Origin: JAWKHR01 sp041394725
GTDB taxonomy: Bacteria > Acidobacteriota > Vicinamibacteria > Vicinamibacterales > SCN-69-37
Reading direction: 5' to 3'
Length of the DNA stretch: 64,000 nt
Assembly: GCA_041394725.1 (NCBI GenBank)
Contig: JAWKHR010000028.1
Coordinates: 17,641 to 81,640, forward strand
Shown: positions 17,570 to 26,470 of the stretch, one piece after another
Position numbering within the stretch: the stretch's first letter is position 1
Layout: each line of letters opens with the position of its first letter
Translations under genes and position numbers: made by a program
Notes under the pieces: generated by a model
The model's database searches: none
The model's input: only the letters and a program-made list of their open reading frames with translations
What the model was told of the DNA's origin: nothing

Positions 17570-18938
17570 GACGCTTCGAGGACGGCTCACTCTCTGGCAT
17601 CTCACGGCGCTGGCCGTCACGCTCGGTGTGTTCGCGGCATTGATGTACGGCGCCGTCTCACGCAGCCTCTACGAGCACCATGACAGCGCGCTCCGGCGGC
17701 AAGCCAGCGAGCTCGCCGGCCGGCTGCGCGGCCGCGCGCTCACGGAAGCCGTTCTGCTCGACGCGATTGCTGTGTCGGCGACGACGCCACGATTCGTGAT
17801 GATCCGAGACGCCCGAGGGGAGTTGCTGTTCGAGGAGCCAGTGCTGCACTCGAACGAGCCCAACATCGGGCACCACGAAGCGCTCGTCCACGCGGCGCGC
17901 AACAATGCGAACGTCCCAGAGTTCTTCACCGCATCCCTCGAGCGATCTGGCGAGGTCCGGTTCATCTGCGTGCCACTCGGTCCACCGGACCTTTTTCTGC
18001 AGATCGGCGATCCGCTGGGCGACCTGCGAGAGACACTTGACACCGTGGTCGTTGCGTCGATGTCTCTTATCCCGATCGTGCTGCTCGTGTCGGCGGGCGT
18101 CGGCTGGATGGTCGTGAAGGGTGCACTCGCGCCCGTCCGCGCCGTGACCGCAACACTGGAGGAGATCCACGCGACCCATCTCTCTCGCCGGGTTCAGGTG
18201 CATCCGCGCGACCGGGATCTCAGCACGCTGGTCGCCGCGTTGAACCACCTCCTCGATCGACTCGAACGGGCCTTCGAAACGCTTCGCCAGTTCGCCGGCG
18301 ACGTGTCGCATCAAATCCAGACGCCGCTGACGGTGATCAAGGGCGCGGTGGATGTCGCGCGACGGGAACCTGAGCGAACATCCGATCCCGCGTGGCTGGA
18401 TGGGCTCGACGACGAGGTTCGGGATATTCGGGCGATCGTGGCGGACCTTCGATCGCTGGCTATGGCGGATGCTCCCGTGAGGGACGCTGGCGTCGTCAGC
18501 TTCTCGGACGTGGTTGCTGAGGCCGCGGAGATCGTGGCCGCCCTTGGCGAGCTGCGCGAGGTCGCCGTCCATTCCGATGTGACACCCGGCATCAGTGTCC
18601 GCGGTGACACGACCCGGCTCAAGCAGGTCGTGCTCAACCTCGGCGACAACGCCGTGAAGTACACGCCCGCCGGTGGCCACGTCACGATTCAGCTCGAGTC
18701 CGCCGAGCCCTGGGCGATCCTACGCGTCACCGACACGGGTATCGGCATCTCGGAACGTGATCTACCTCGGCTCTTCGACCGGCTCTTCCGGACAGACTCG
18801 GCAGGGCAACGCGCCGACGGCACCGGGCTCGGTCTGGCGATCGTGAAGCGCATCGTCGAGGTTCACCGTGGGACGGTCGAAGTCGAGAGCCGGCCGGACG
18901 CGGGCTCGATGTTCACGGTCAGGCTTCCGCTCGCATGA
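17538..18938 (+). CDS. copS: Two-component sensor histidine kinase, CopS/CusS type
   Basis: A 466-residue kinase: TM1 (about 24-43), a periplasmic sensor (about 44-168), TM2 (about 169-193), HAMP (about 194-245), HisKA with His258 in SHQIQTPL, and the ATPase domain with N-box (NLGDNAVKYTPAG), G1 (DTGIGI) and G2 (GTGLGLAIVK). The H-box reads HQIQTP rather than the common HELRTP, a known variant. The ATG at 17538 has a GAGGAG site and lies inside the end of the response regulator gene, so the two are co-translated. The periplasmic domain has His pairs (YEHHDS, GHHEALVH) that could bind metal. Confidence 0.9.
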   Translation: MSFGSRKPLTRTLRGRLTLWHLTALAVTLGVFAALMYGAVSRSLYEHHDSALRRQASELAGRLRGRALTEAVLLDAIAVSATTPRFVMIRDARGELLFEEPVLHSNEPNIGHHEALVHAARNNANVPEFFTASLERSGEVRFICVPLGPPDLFLQIGDPLGDLRETLDTVVVASMSLIPIVLLVSAGVGWMVVKGALAPVRAVTATLEEIHATHLSRRVQVHPRDRDLSTLVAALNHLLDRLERAFETLRQFAGDVSHQIQTPLTVIKGAVDVARREPERTSDPAWLDGLDDEVRDIRAIVADLRSLAMADAPVRDAGVVSFSDVVAEAAEIVAALGELREVAVHSDVTPGISVRGDTTRLKQVVLNLGDNAVKYTPAGGHVTIQLESAEPWAILRVTDTGIGISERDLPRLFDRLFRTDSAGQRADGTGLGLAIVKRIVEVHRGTVEVESRPDAGSMFTVRLPLA

Positions 18939-18955
18939 TCCGGCTGCACGCCGTG

Positions 18956-19648
18956 CTACCGGACGACCGTCGGAAACATCCTCCACCCGTCCCCCTCTCG
19001 CCGCACCGCGAGCTCATAGTCGCCCGGCGCGACGTCCCCGAGGTCGACGTTCACCGGCAGCGTCGTCACGAACTCCCGAATCGCCGCCTCGCCCTGCGCC
19101 GATGCGACTGAGCGCCGTTTGGCGTCGAGCAACTGGACATCGTACCGACCAGGCTCCGAACCGACCGGCAGGAGTAGCGTGAGCTCCACGGAGCTGCGCG
19201 GTAGTTCGAGTGGCGGCGGCGAGTCTGGCGTCTCGACGCTCCTCGTGACGGAGTATGGCCGAAGGTCCAACGTCACTTGCCGCGGCGCCGATGGTGACGG
19301 CGCAAGCGGCGGCGTCCCGCGCGTGGCCACGATCCACCAGACGCCAGCCGCGATCACCACGACCGCCGCCGCCGCAGCGGCGGCCATCCACCAGCGCCAC
19401 CGCGCTGCGTATCGCGACGCGATCACATGGGCCCGCTGCATGTGGCGCACCTCGGCGTAGCAGGGCGAGCACTCGAGGAGATGGTCCCAGGTCGGATCAT
19501 CGATAGCTCGCTGCCGACGCGACAGGGCGATGAGCACCTCGCGCGGCGGACAGCCCTCTCGCGTCGGATTCGGGTGGGCGCCGCGCAGCACGTCGTCGAG
19601 CTCGTGCCCGAATCCGAGCGCTTCCAGGTCAGGACTCGGTTTCGCCAT
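18956..19648 (-). CDS. Membrane anti-sigma factor with zinc-binding HxxxCxxC motif
   Basis: A 230-residue protein with a cytoplasmic N-terminal domain containing the ZAS zinc motif H56-x3-C60-x2-C63, a transmembrane helix (about 86-106) and a beta-rich periplasmic domain (about 125-228). This is the plan of a one-helix anti-sigma factor. It overlaps the upstream sigma gene by 20 bases, so the two are co-expressed. The periplasmic part has no recognised sensory motif. The family is called by layout, not by close recognition. Confidence 0.72.
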   Translation of the reverse strand: MAKPSPDLEALGFGHELDDVLRGAHPNPTREGCPPREVLIALSRRQRAIDDPTWDHLLECSPCYAEVRHMQRAHVIASRYAARWRWWMAAAAAAAVVVIAAGVWWIVATRGTPPLAPSPSAPRQVTLDLRPYSVTRSVETPDSPPPLELPRSSVELTLLLPVGSEPGRYDVQLLDAKRRSVASAQGEAAIREFVTTLPVNVDLGDVAPGDYELAVRREGDGWRMFPTVVR

Positions 19649-20282
19649 CGGGTCGCTCGCTCAAGGGGTCAAGTGTCTGTGGCCCGGCGGGCCGAACACC
19701 AGGTTCGTCCGCCGGCGCAGTCGGTTTCGGCTCTGAGTGCTGAACGCCGAGGGACCGTCGAATCTTTTCCTTTGCGTGGAAGAAGAGCAAGTCGACCGCA
19801 TTCACGGTCGTGCCACGACGCCGGGCGATCTCGCGGCTCGAAAAGCCCATGAACTTCCAGAGGCAGACGCGCTGCTCGTCCCGCGTGAGCGGGGCCAGGA
19901 TCTCCCGAAGCAGGACGCTCTGCTCGATCTGCTCGGCCGACCCGTCGCGCGCGGCAACGTGGGAAAGCGCGGCGCCGCTCGCATCCGAGCCAAGCGTGCG
20001 CTGAAGCAACTGCCCGGATCCCTGACGCAGCCTGGACATCGCGATGCTGCGAATCGCGACCCAGGCGTAGCCGTTGATCTTCTCGATCGGGCCGCCATTC
20101 TCCTCGCGGTGGGCGATGCGCCGGCCGGCCTCCTCGAGGATCTGGATCTGCACAACCTCGTCCTGAAGCGCGGGGAACTCCCGGCGCAGGCGAGGCAGGA
20201 GCCGACTGAGCGCATCTTCGACATGCGCCTCGAACGGCTTGCCGTCGCCGTCGAGCAGCCCGAGGTTCCGCAGGTGCTCCAT
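19629..20282 (-). CDS. ECF-like sigma-70 family factor
   Basis: A 217-residue sigma factor: region 2 (about 20-95, with EVVQIQILEEAGRRI and NGYAWVAIRSIAMSRLR) and region 4 (about 130-185, SREIARRRGTTVNAVDLLFFHAKEKIRRSLG), the latter a helix-turn-helix. A Pro-rich 30-residue tail follows. The ATG at 20282 is preferred to an upstream in-frame start because it begins directly with a soluble helix. Partnered with the anti-sigma gene downstream. Being next to the conjugation operon, it could control it, but nothing shows this. Confidence 0.78.
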   Translation of the reverse strand: MEHLRNLGLLDGDGKPFEAHVEDALSRLLPRLRREFPALQDEVVQIQILEEAGRRIAHREENGGPIEKINGYAWVAIRSIAMSRLRQGSGQLLQRTLGSDASGAALSHVAARDGSAEQIEQSVLLREILAPLTRDEQRVCLWKFMGFSSREIARRRGTTVNAVDLLFFHAKEKIRRSLGVQHSEPKPTAPADEPGVRPAGPQTLDPLSERPDGETES

Positions 20283-20579
20283 CACATCCCCGTTCGGTGG
20301 CGGCGGGAGGATGCGCCCCCAAGACACGTGACACACAACGCCAGCGTGAACGAAGGCTGGGGAGCCGAGCCTAGAAAGATTCTGGTCTCAAACAGCGTTC
20401 GATCCACCAGAAGACGTCGTGCGGAAAGACGTCGCGGATCGAAGTCGGGACAATGCGTGCGGCCTGACGCCTCAGCGACTGGCGTGAATCAGACCCCAAT
20501 CTTCGCGCTGCACCCCCTGGCTGTCAACCGTTCCGTTGCGGTTTCCGTTGCACGAGCGCATCCCGCTGGAGGTGTGTCG
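20283..20579. other. Intergenic region before the conjugation operon
   Basis: About 297 bases between the divergent sigma gene and trbC. It probably holds the promoter of the type IV secretion operon. I see no strong -35/-10 pair or dyad that I can defend, and no small gene with a ribosome-binding site. Confidence 0.4.
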
Positions 20580-20873
20580 ATGGCCGCCCGTTCCGTGTCC
20601 ACGCGCGTCCGGCACGCGCTCGCCCTGGCCGTTACGGCTGTGCTGCTGTTTCCGACCGTCCTCTTCGCACAGTCGCCCTGGGAGCGGGCCGCAGGCAACC
20701 TCGAGCGGACGTTCACCGGCCCGCTCGCACGCTCCCTCGCGCTGGTCGCCATCGTCATCGGCGGCCTGCTCTTCATGTTCGGCGAGGGCGGGGCGAAGCG
20801 GCAGATCTCGGGCATCGTCTTCGGCGGCGGCCTGGCGCTGTTCGCCGCGCAGTTCCTGACCTGGCTGTTCTAG
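20580..20873 (+). CDS. trbC: TrbC/VirB2-like conjugative pilin
   Basis: A 97-residue pilin precursor: signal peptide (about 1-31, ending FAQS), then two hydrophobic helices separated by a short polar loop with FGEGGAKRQ, as in VirB2/TrbC. Major subunit of the conjugative pilus. The ATG at 20580 has a GGAGG site. First gene of the transfer operon, followed by trbD. Confidence 0.87.
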   Translation: MAARSVSTRVRHALALAVTAVLLFPTVLFAQSPWERAAGNLERTFTGPLARSLALVAIVIGGLLFMFGEGGAKRQISGIVFGGGLALFAAQFLTWLF

Positions 20874-20900
20874 ATCGGCGGGCGCGTTGAGAGGAGCGTC

Positions 20901-21194
20901 ATGGCTGAAGGTCCCACCTACCGCCCCGTGTGCAAGGCGCTGCATCGGCCGCTGACCGTCTGCGGCATCGATCGCCGCTTGTTCTTCCTCGCACTCCTGC
21001 TCGGCGCTGCCACGTTCAACCTGTTCTACTCCTTCCTCGCCGGCCTGATCGTCTTCGCCGGTCTCTACGGTTTCGGACTCTGGGCGACGCACCGCGATCC
21101 CGAGATGCTCCGCATCCTTTTCGCGTCGTCGCGGATGCGGCGGCGCTACGACCCGGGCAAGCACGATCGGATCGACATCGAGGTGTTGTCGTGA
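20901..21194 (+). CDS. trbD: TrbD/VirB3-like inner-membrane protein
   Basis: A 97-residue protein with the VirB3 pattern: N-terminal RPVCKALHRPLTVCGIDRR, then two closely spaced hydrophobic helices (about 27-62), and a short basic tail. VirB3 works with the VirB4 ATPase. A gAGGAG-like site (TTGAGAGGAG) precedes the ATG. Its stop TGA overlaps the ATG of trbE (TGATG). Confidence 0.85.
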   Translation: MAEGPTYRPVCKALHRPLTVCGIDRRLFFLALLLGAATFNLFYSFLAGLIVFAGLYGFGLWATHRDPEMLRILFASSRMRRRYDPGKHDRIDIEVLS

Positions 21195-23617
21195 TGCGCG
21201 TGCCACGCCTGCTTCGCGACTACAGCGATGCCGGCGCGCTGAACGGCCTGCTGGCGCCGTGGGGATTCGTCGACGACGAGACGTTCCTCACGAAGGCCGG
21301 CCACGTCGGCCTCGTGTACGGCGTGCGCGGGATCGATTGCGGGGCCCTCCCGCATCCCGAACGCCGGACGCTGACGCATCGTTTCGAGGCCGCGCTGCGC
21401 CTGCTCGACGAACACTGCCGGCTCTACGAGTACCTGATCAAGCAGACATCGCCTCCCTTCGCCGCCGCCGCATGCGCGCAGCCAGTTGCCAACGACGCCA
21501 TCCAGCGGCGCGTGGCGTATCTGAACGGTCGCCGCAACACGCTGTCGCAACTCGAGCTGTTCCTCGTGCTCCTGTACGAGTCTCCGCTTCCATCTCGGCG
21601 CAGCACCGCCCTGCGCGACTTCCGGCGCTCGCCTCGGCAGGCGCTCCGGGCATGGCTGGCTCCCTCTGAGAGTCTGAGGGTCGTCGAGGGGGAGCTGGAA
21701 CGCGCCATCGCCACGCTCCACCACAAGGCTGAGGCGTTCGAGGTGCAGCTCGCCGACTTCGGTTTGCGCCGATTACCGAAGGTGCGGGCGTTCCGGTTCT
21801 TCCGTCAACTCCTGAACTACGACCCCGTCGTGGTCGACGCGGCGACACTGTCCCACGACGTCCACCTGGACTACTTCGTCGCGGATTCGCCGATCGAGTG
21901 CCACCGGGACCATCTCACCGTCGGACGCCAGGCGGTCAAGGTCCTGACAATGAAGGAGCCGCCCAGCCAGACGTTCGCGCACGTCCTGGCGGACCTGACG
22001 TGTGTTCCAGGGGAGTTCGTCGCCTGCCTCGAATGGCAGCGCACGGCTAGCGACCGGATGCGGCGGGATATCCAGACGCGACGCCGGCACTTCTTCAACA
22101 AACGCGTCTCGCTCGTGAACTATGTCACCCCTGAGACGCGGCCCGAAGAGATGCTGGTCGACGACTCGGCCAGTGCGGTGGTACGTCAGCTCGGCGAGGC
22201 GATGACGGAGTTGGAGGCCAACGGCCACTTCTTCGGTGCCTCCTCCCTGACGCTGGCCCTCCACGGCATGGATCAGCGGGCGCTCGAGCACCAGGCCGCT
22301 GAGGCGATGAAGACGCTGGCCGTGCACGACGGCAGCCTCTTCGAGGAGAGCTACAACCTGCTGAACGCCTGGCTCGGCATGGTTCCGGGCAACAGCGCGT
22401 TCAACGTCCGTCGGGTGGCCCTTCTCGAGACGAACCTCGCCGACCTGAGCTTCCTCTTCGCTCCAGATCCCGGCGAGCCGATCAGTCCACACCTTCAGAA
22501 AGAAGCCTTGGCGATCTTTGAAACGCCTGCCGGCACGCCGTACGCGTTCAACCCGCACGTGCAGGACGTCGGCCACACTCTCGTCCTCGGTGCGACCGGC
22601 AGCGGCAAGAGCTTTCTCCTGAACTTCCTCGTCACGCACGCACAGAAATATGACCCGGTGACGGTCATCCTCGATCTCGGCCACAGTTACCGCAAGCTCG
22701 CGACACTGCTGCACGGGCAGTACCTCGAAGTGGGGCTGAGACACGACTCCGTGACCATCAATCCCTTCGCGCTGGAGCCGTCATCGGAGCACCTGCACTT
22801 CCTCCATGCGTTCGTGCGCGTCCTGCTGGAGGGAAACGACAACTATCGGCTGAGCGATCTCGAAGACCGTGAGGTGTACGAGGCGATCGAGAACCTCTAC
22901 GTCCTCGACCGCACGCAGCGGCGGCTCTTCACGCTCGCGAACCTGCTGCCTCGTGCGTTGTCCGCCCGTCTCCACAAGTGGGTCGATGGCGGACGCTACG
23001 CGTCGCTCTTCGACAACGTCGAGGACACGTTGACCGTCAATCGCCTGCAGGTGTTCGACTTCGAGGCGATGCGCGCCTATCCCGTCCTGCTCGAACCCCT
23101 GCTGTTCTACGTGCTGCACCGTGTCACGGCCCGCATCATGGAGCCAGCAGAAGCGGCCACGCTGAAGCTGTGCGTGATGGACGAGGCGTGGCGGTTCATC
23201 CAGCATCCAACGCTCCGCGCCTATGTCCAGGAGGCGCTCAAGACCTGGCGCAAGCGCAACGCGATGATGATGCTGGCCACCCAGGCAGCCGACGACTTCG
23301 CGTCCGCGGACCTGCTCCGCACCGTGGTCGAGAGCTGCCCGACGAAACTGCTGCTCGCGAATCCCTCGCTCGACACGAAGCAGTTCGTGGATCTGTTCCA
23401 CCTGAACTCGATGGAAGTGGAGCTGCTGACGGGCCTTGTGCCGCGGCAGCAGCTCCTGCTCAAGCGGCCGTCGCTGGCGAAAGTCCTCTCGCTGAACGTG
23501 GATCCGAAGAGCTACTGGATCTACACCAACACTCCTGTCGATAACGAGCGCGTGGCGGCCATCTTTCGGGAATGCGGTTTCGACGCGGGGCTCGCCCGCC
23601 TCGCAGAGTCGGCCTGA
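21194..23617 (+). CDS. trbE: TrbE/VirB4-like type IV secretion ATPase
   Basis: An 807-residue ATPase that powers pilus assembly and substrate transfer. The N-terminal half is the CagE/TrbE domain (from LRDYSDAGALNGLLAPWG). The C-terminal RecA-like domain has Walker A GATGSGKS, Walker B CVMDEAW, and the ATQAADDF sensor region. The length is normal for VirB4. The ATG at 21194 overlaps the trbD stop, and GTG at 21191 is an alternative. Confidence 0.95.
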   Translation: MRVPRLLRDYSDAGALNGLLAPWGFVDDETFLTKAGHVGLVYGVRGIDCGALPHPERRTLTHRFEAALRLLDEHCRLYEYLIKQTSPPFAAAACAQPVANDAIQRRVAYLNGRRNTLSQLELFLVLLYESPLPSRRSTALRDFRRSPRQALRAWLAPSESLRVVEGELERAIATLHHKAEAFEVQLADFGLRRLPKVRAFRFFRQLLNYDPVVVDAATLSHDVHLDYFVADSPIECHRDHLTVGRQAVKVLTMKEPPSQTFAHVLADLTCVPGEFVACLEWQRTASDRMRRDIQTRRRHFFNKRVSLVNYVTPETRPEEMLVDDSASAVVRQLGEAMTELEANGHFFGASSLTLALHGMDQRALEHQAAEAMKTLAVHDGSLFEESYNLLNAWLGMVPGNSAFNVRRVALLETNLADLSFLFAPDPGEPISPHLQKEALAIFETPAGTPYAFNPHVQDVGHTLVLGATGSGKSFLLNFLVTHAQKYDPVTVILDLGHSYRKLATLLHGQYLEVGLRHDSVTINPFALEPSSEHLHFLHAFVRVLLEGNDNYRLSDLEDREVYEAIENLYVLDRTQRRLFTLANLLPRALSARLHKWVDGGRYASLFDNVEDTLTVNRLQVFDFEAMRAYPVLLEPLLFYVLHRVTARIMEPAEAATLKLCVMDEAWRFIQHPTLRAYVQEALKTWRKRNAMMMLATQAADDFASADLLRTVVESCPTKLLLANPSLDTKQFVDLFHLNSMEVELLTGLVPRQQLLLKRPSLAKVLSLNVDPKSYWIYTNTPVDNERVAAIFRECGFDAGLARLAESA

Positions 23618-23631
23618 TCGGAGGTGTACGA

Positions 23632-24414
23632 ATGGCTCGTCGTGCGCGCGCGCCGCTGTGGACGGCGCTGATCCTGCTCTCCCTGTCCGTGCCCGCCAGC
23701 AGCCAGACGTCTGGCATTCGGGAGGTGGCGGCCTCCGAGCGAAGTCTCATCGAGCTCCAGACACGCCTCCGGTACACGACGATGATCGTGCTGCCGGACA
23801 GCGAAGAGATCCTCGACATCATCTGCGGGGACCGCGACTTCTGGGTGATCAGCGCCACGCAGAACATCGCCCACGTCAAGCCGGCGAAGGCGGGGGCCGA
23901 GACCAACCTGAACCTGGTGACGGCCAGCGGAGCCATTTATTCGTTCCTGCTGAAGGAAGGCGGTGCGCCGAACACGTCACCCGACTTGAAGGTCTACGTC
24001 GCTGGCGAGGCGACGGGGGCGACCGGGAAGCCGCGCTACTACAGCGCCGCGCAGGTCGAAGCGTTGGAAGCGCGGCTCGCCGAAGCCGAGGCCGCGATCC
24101 GCTCGGCCGAACGGCAGGCCGAGGAAACCACGGCGCAGTTCCGGCGCGAGTATCCCACCACGCTCGATTTTGCGTACGGCTCCGCCAAGTACGAGCGTCC
24201 GTTCTTCGTCCGGGCGATGTGGCACGACGGGCAGTTCACCTACGTGAAATCAGATGCACGCGAGCTGCCCGCGCTCTACGAGATGAAGGATGGCAAGCCC
24301 GCCGTCGTCAACTTCCAGGTGCAGGACGGCACGTTCGTCGTGCCCAAGGTCCTCGAACGTGGCTACCTGGCGCTCGGGGATCAGCGGTTCTCGTTCTCGC
24401 TCCAGGAGCGGTGA
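23632..24414 (+). CDS. trbG: TrbG/VirB9-like secretion channel protein
   Basis: A 260-residue exported protein: signal peptide (about 1-25), a VirB9 N-terminal beta domain (SLIELQTRLRYTTMIVLP, then CGDRDFWVIS and HVKPAKAG), a coiled-coil linker (about 138-168, EALEARLAEAEAAIRSAE) and a C-terminal beta domain (FFVRAMWHDGQFTYVKS and the LGDQRFSF end). It forms the outer-membrane core with VirB10. The coiled coil makes the linker longer than usual. A GGAGG site precedes the ATG. Confidence 0.88.
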   Translation: MARRARAPLWTALILLSLSVPASSQTSGIREVAASERSLIELQTRLRYTTMIVLPDSEEILDIICGDRDFWVISATQNIAHVKPAKAGAETNLNLVTASGAIYSFLLKEGGAPNTSPDLKVYVAGEATGATGKPRYYSAAQVEALEARLAEAEAAIRSAERQAEETTAQFRREYPTTLDFAYGSAKYERPFFVRAMWHDGQFTYVKSDARELPALYEMKDGKPAVVNFQVQDGTFVVPKVLERGYLALGDQRFSFSLQER

Positions 24415-24420
24415 CAGGCG

Positions 24421-25659
24421 ATGGCCGACCAGCCAGACGCACCCGGAACGGCATCGGTCACCGATAGGCGAGTGGCCCCTCGCGGCGTGCTGCCTCGGAA
24501 CCTGCAGACGTGGCTGATGGCCGGACTGGCCGTCGGGATCGTCCTGGTCATCCTGCTGGTCGGGCAACCGAACCCGCCGACAGGCGCCTCGACGGCATCC
24601 GTCGTCCCGCAGGCACCGAACGCCGACAGGGTCCGCGACTACCAGGACCGGCTGCGCGCGTTGGAGGCCCAGGCGCTCCGCGAGCTGCAGGCCGCCGAGC
24701 AGGCGGCCAATCAGGCACCGCCGATGTACTTCGAGGAGCCCGCCCAGGCCCCGGAGGATCCCATCGCAGCCGATAGGCGTCGGCGTGAGTACGAGAGCCT
24801 GTTCGCCAGCAACGTCGCCGTCAGCAGACGGCCTGAGAACGAGCGTCCGGATGCGGGCCTCGCGAGACCGTCGAGCGGTCCTGTCGATCCAGGCATGCCG
24901 TCCGTTGACGAGGTCGCCGACGCGGTGATGCGCGCAGCGACACGAGCCGGCGGGACGACCATCGCCGCACAGCCACCGATCGCAGTCGAGTCGTCATCGC
25001 CGGCGCAGACGGGCGACCCGTCGCAGCGGCGCACGCCGGAGGTCACCGGCCCAATCCGCGCGTCAGGAGCGCTGCATCTCCTGCTCGAAGGGACGCTGAT
25101 CGACGCGGTGCTCACGAATCGGCTCGATGGCAGCATGGCCGCTCCCGTGAACCTGCTCGTGACGAATCCGATCTACTCGCACAGCGGGCACCAGATTCTG
25201 ATTCCCGCTGGCGCCCGGATTCTCGGCGAGACGCGACCCGTCGTGGCGCTTGGGGAATCGCGCCTCGCCGTGGCGCTGCACCGTCTGATCCAGCCCGACG
25301 GTCGCACGTATCGGCTCGACCAGTTCATGGGGCTGAACCAGGTTGGCGACGCGGGTCTGCGGGACAAGGTGAATCACCACTATTGGTCGACCTTTGGCGC
25401 GGCTGGCGCGGTTGGACTCATCAGCGGCCTCGCCCAATGGTTCGGGACGGCCGGGCTGTCGCGTGGCGACGGCGATCGCACGATTGTCATCGCCGGCAGC
25501 GCCGCCGACGCGAGTGCACAGGCCAGCATGCAGGTGATGAACAGGTTCCTGAACCGGCTGCCTACGGTGACCATTCGCGAGGGGCACCGGGTGAAGGTCT
25601 ACCTAACACGAGATCTCGAACTGCCGGCGTATCAGCGTGCCCCTGGTCCGATCCGTTGA
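24421..25659 (+). CDS. trbI: TrbI/VirB10-like channel protein
   Basis: A 412-residue protein with a cytoplasmic N-terminus, one transmembrane helix (about 34-52), a Pro/Ala-rich periplasmic stretch and the C-terminal TrbI/VirB10 beta-barrel domain (about 210-405): LLEGTLIDAVLTNRLDGS, GHQILIPAGARILGE, QPDGRTYRLDQFMG and the C-terminal LPTVTIREGHRVKVYLTRDL. It spans both membranes and links the ATPases to the outer pore. It starts 6 bases after trbG. Confidence 0.95.
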   Translation: MADQPDAPGTASVTDRRVAPRGVLPRNLQTWLMAGLAVGIVLVILLVGQPNPPTGASTASVVPQAPNADRVRDYQDRLRALEAQALRELQAAEQAANQAPPMYFEEPAQAPEDPIAADRRRREYESLFASNVAVSRRPENERPDAGLARPSSGPVDPGMPSVDEVADAVMRAATRAGGTTIAAQPPIAVESSSPAQTGDPSQRRTPEVTGPIRASGALHLLLEGTLIDAVLTNRLDGSMAAPVNLLVTNPIYSHSGHQILIPAGARILGETRPVVALGESRLAVALHRLIQPDGRTYRLDQFMGLNQVGDAGLRDKVNHHYWSTFGAAGAVGLISGLAQWFGTAGLSRGDGDRTIVIAGSAADASAQASMQVMNRFLNRLPTVTIREGHRVKVYLTRDLELPAYQRAPGPIR

Positions 25660-25671
25660 CGGGAGGTGTCC

Positions 25672-26454
25672 ATGTTTCGGCGTCTCACAGTCCTCGTTGT
25701 CCTCGCCGTTGCACTGCCAATGACGACACGCGTCCATGCGCAGATCCCGGTGATCGACGTCGCCCACCTGACCCAGGCCGTCCTCATAGCTCAGCGTGCT
25801 CAGCGACACCTGGACGAGCTGCGAGCGCAGTACCGGACGATCGTCCGCATGTCCCAGGGGCTGGGCGCGATGGGGCACTACCGCGTCCCGCCTGTCGGAG
25901 TTGTCCGCCATGACGCCGGGCGATGGGCGTACGGCGGCAGCTGGCTGGCTGCGCTCAACGCTGGGGACCCGGCGGGCGCCGCGTACTTCGCATCCGCGCT
26001 CCCGCTCGAGCGCCCAGGCGCGCCAGCCCGCGGCCTGCCGGCAGCGGCGCGCCGGATGTTCGAGCGCCAGTACGCCACCATCGAGGTCAGCGATTCCGTC
26101 GCGATGATGGCGGGCCATCAGGTCGGCGCGCTGCGCGGGTATCAGGATCGGCTGCAGAGCGCCGTCCGCGACTTCGAGTCAGATGTGCTGAACGGACTGC
26201 TCCGGTACCACGAGATGACCGCGATCCTCGACAAGATCGCCGGAGGTGAACTGCTCGCGCGCCGTCAGGACATGGCCACCAACCAGTTGCTGTCGCACGC
26301 GCTGGAGCAACTGCTGGCGCGGGGCAAGCGGCAACGCGACACGGAGGCGGCCACCATGAACATGCAACTCGTCACCTGGCGTGACGGCCGTGCGGCGAAC
26401 GACGCGTTCGTTGCCGGTACGGGCGACGCGCTGAGAACGTGGCGCCAGCCTTGA
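25672..26454 (+). CDS. trbJ: TrbJ/VirB5-like exported protein, first copy
   Basis: A 260-residue exported helical protein: signal peptide ending VHAQ, then long helices (IAQRAQRHLDELRAQY, LERQYATIEVSDSVAMM-like segments) and a C-terminal ARGKRQRDTEAATMNMQ stretch. VirB5/TrbJ is a minor pilus component at the pilus tip. The next gene is a diverged duplicate. ATG 25672 has GGGAGG. Confidence 0.8.
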   Translation: MFRRLTVLVVLAVALPMTTRVHAQIPVIDVAHLTQAVLIAQRAQRHLDELRAQYRTIVRMSQGLGAMGHYRVPPVGVVRHDAGRWAYGGSWLAALNAGDPAGAAYFASALPLERPGAPARGLPAAARRMFERQYATIEVSDSVAMMAGHQVGALRGYQDRLQSAVRDFESDVLNGLLRYHEMTAILDKIAGGELLARRQDMATNQLLSHALEQLLARGKRQRDTEAATMNMQLVTWRDGRAANDAFVAGTGDALRTWRQP

Positions 26455-26470
26455 GGAAGGAGGAACCCCG

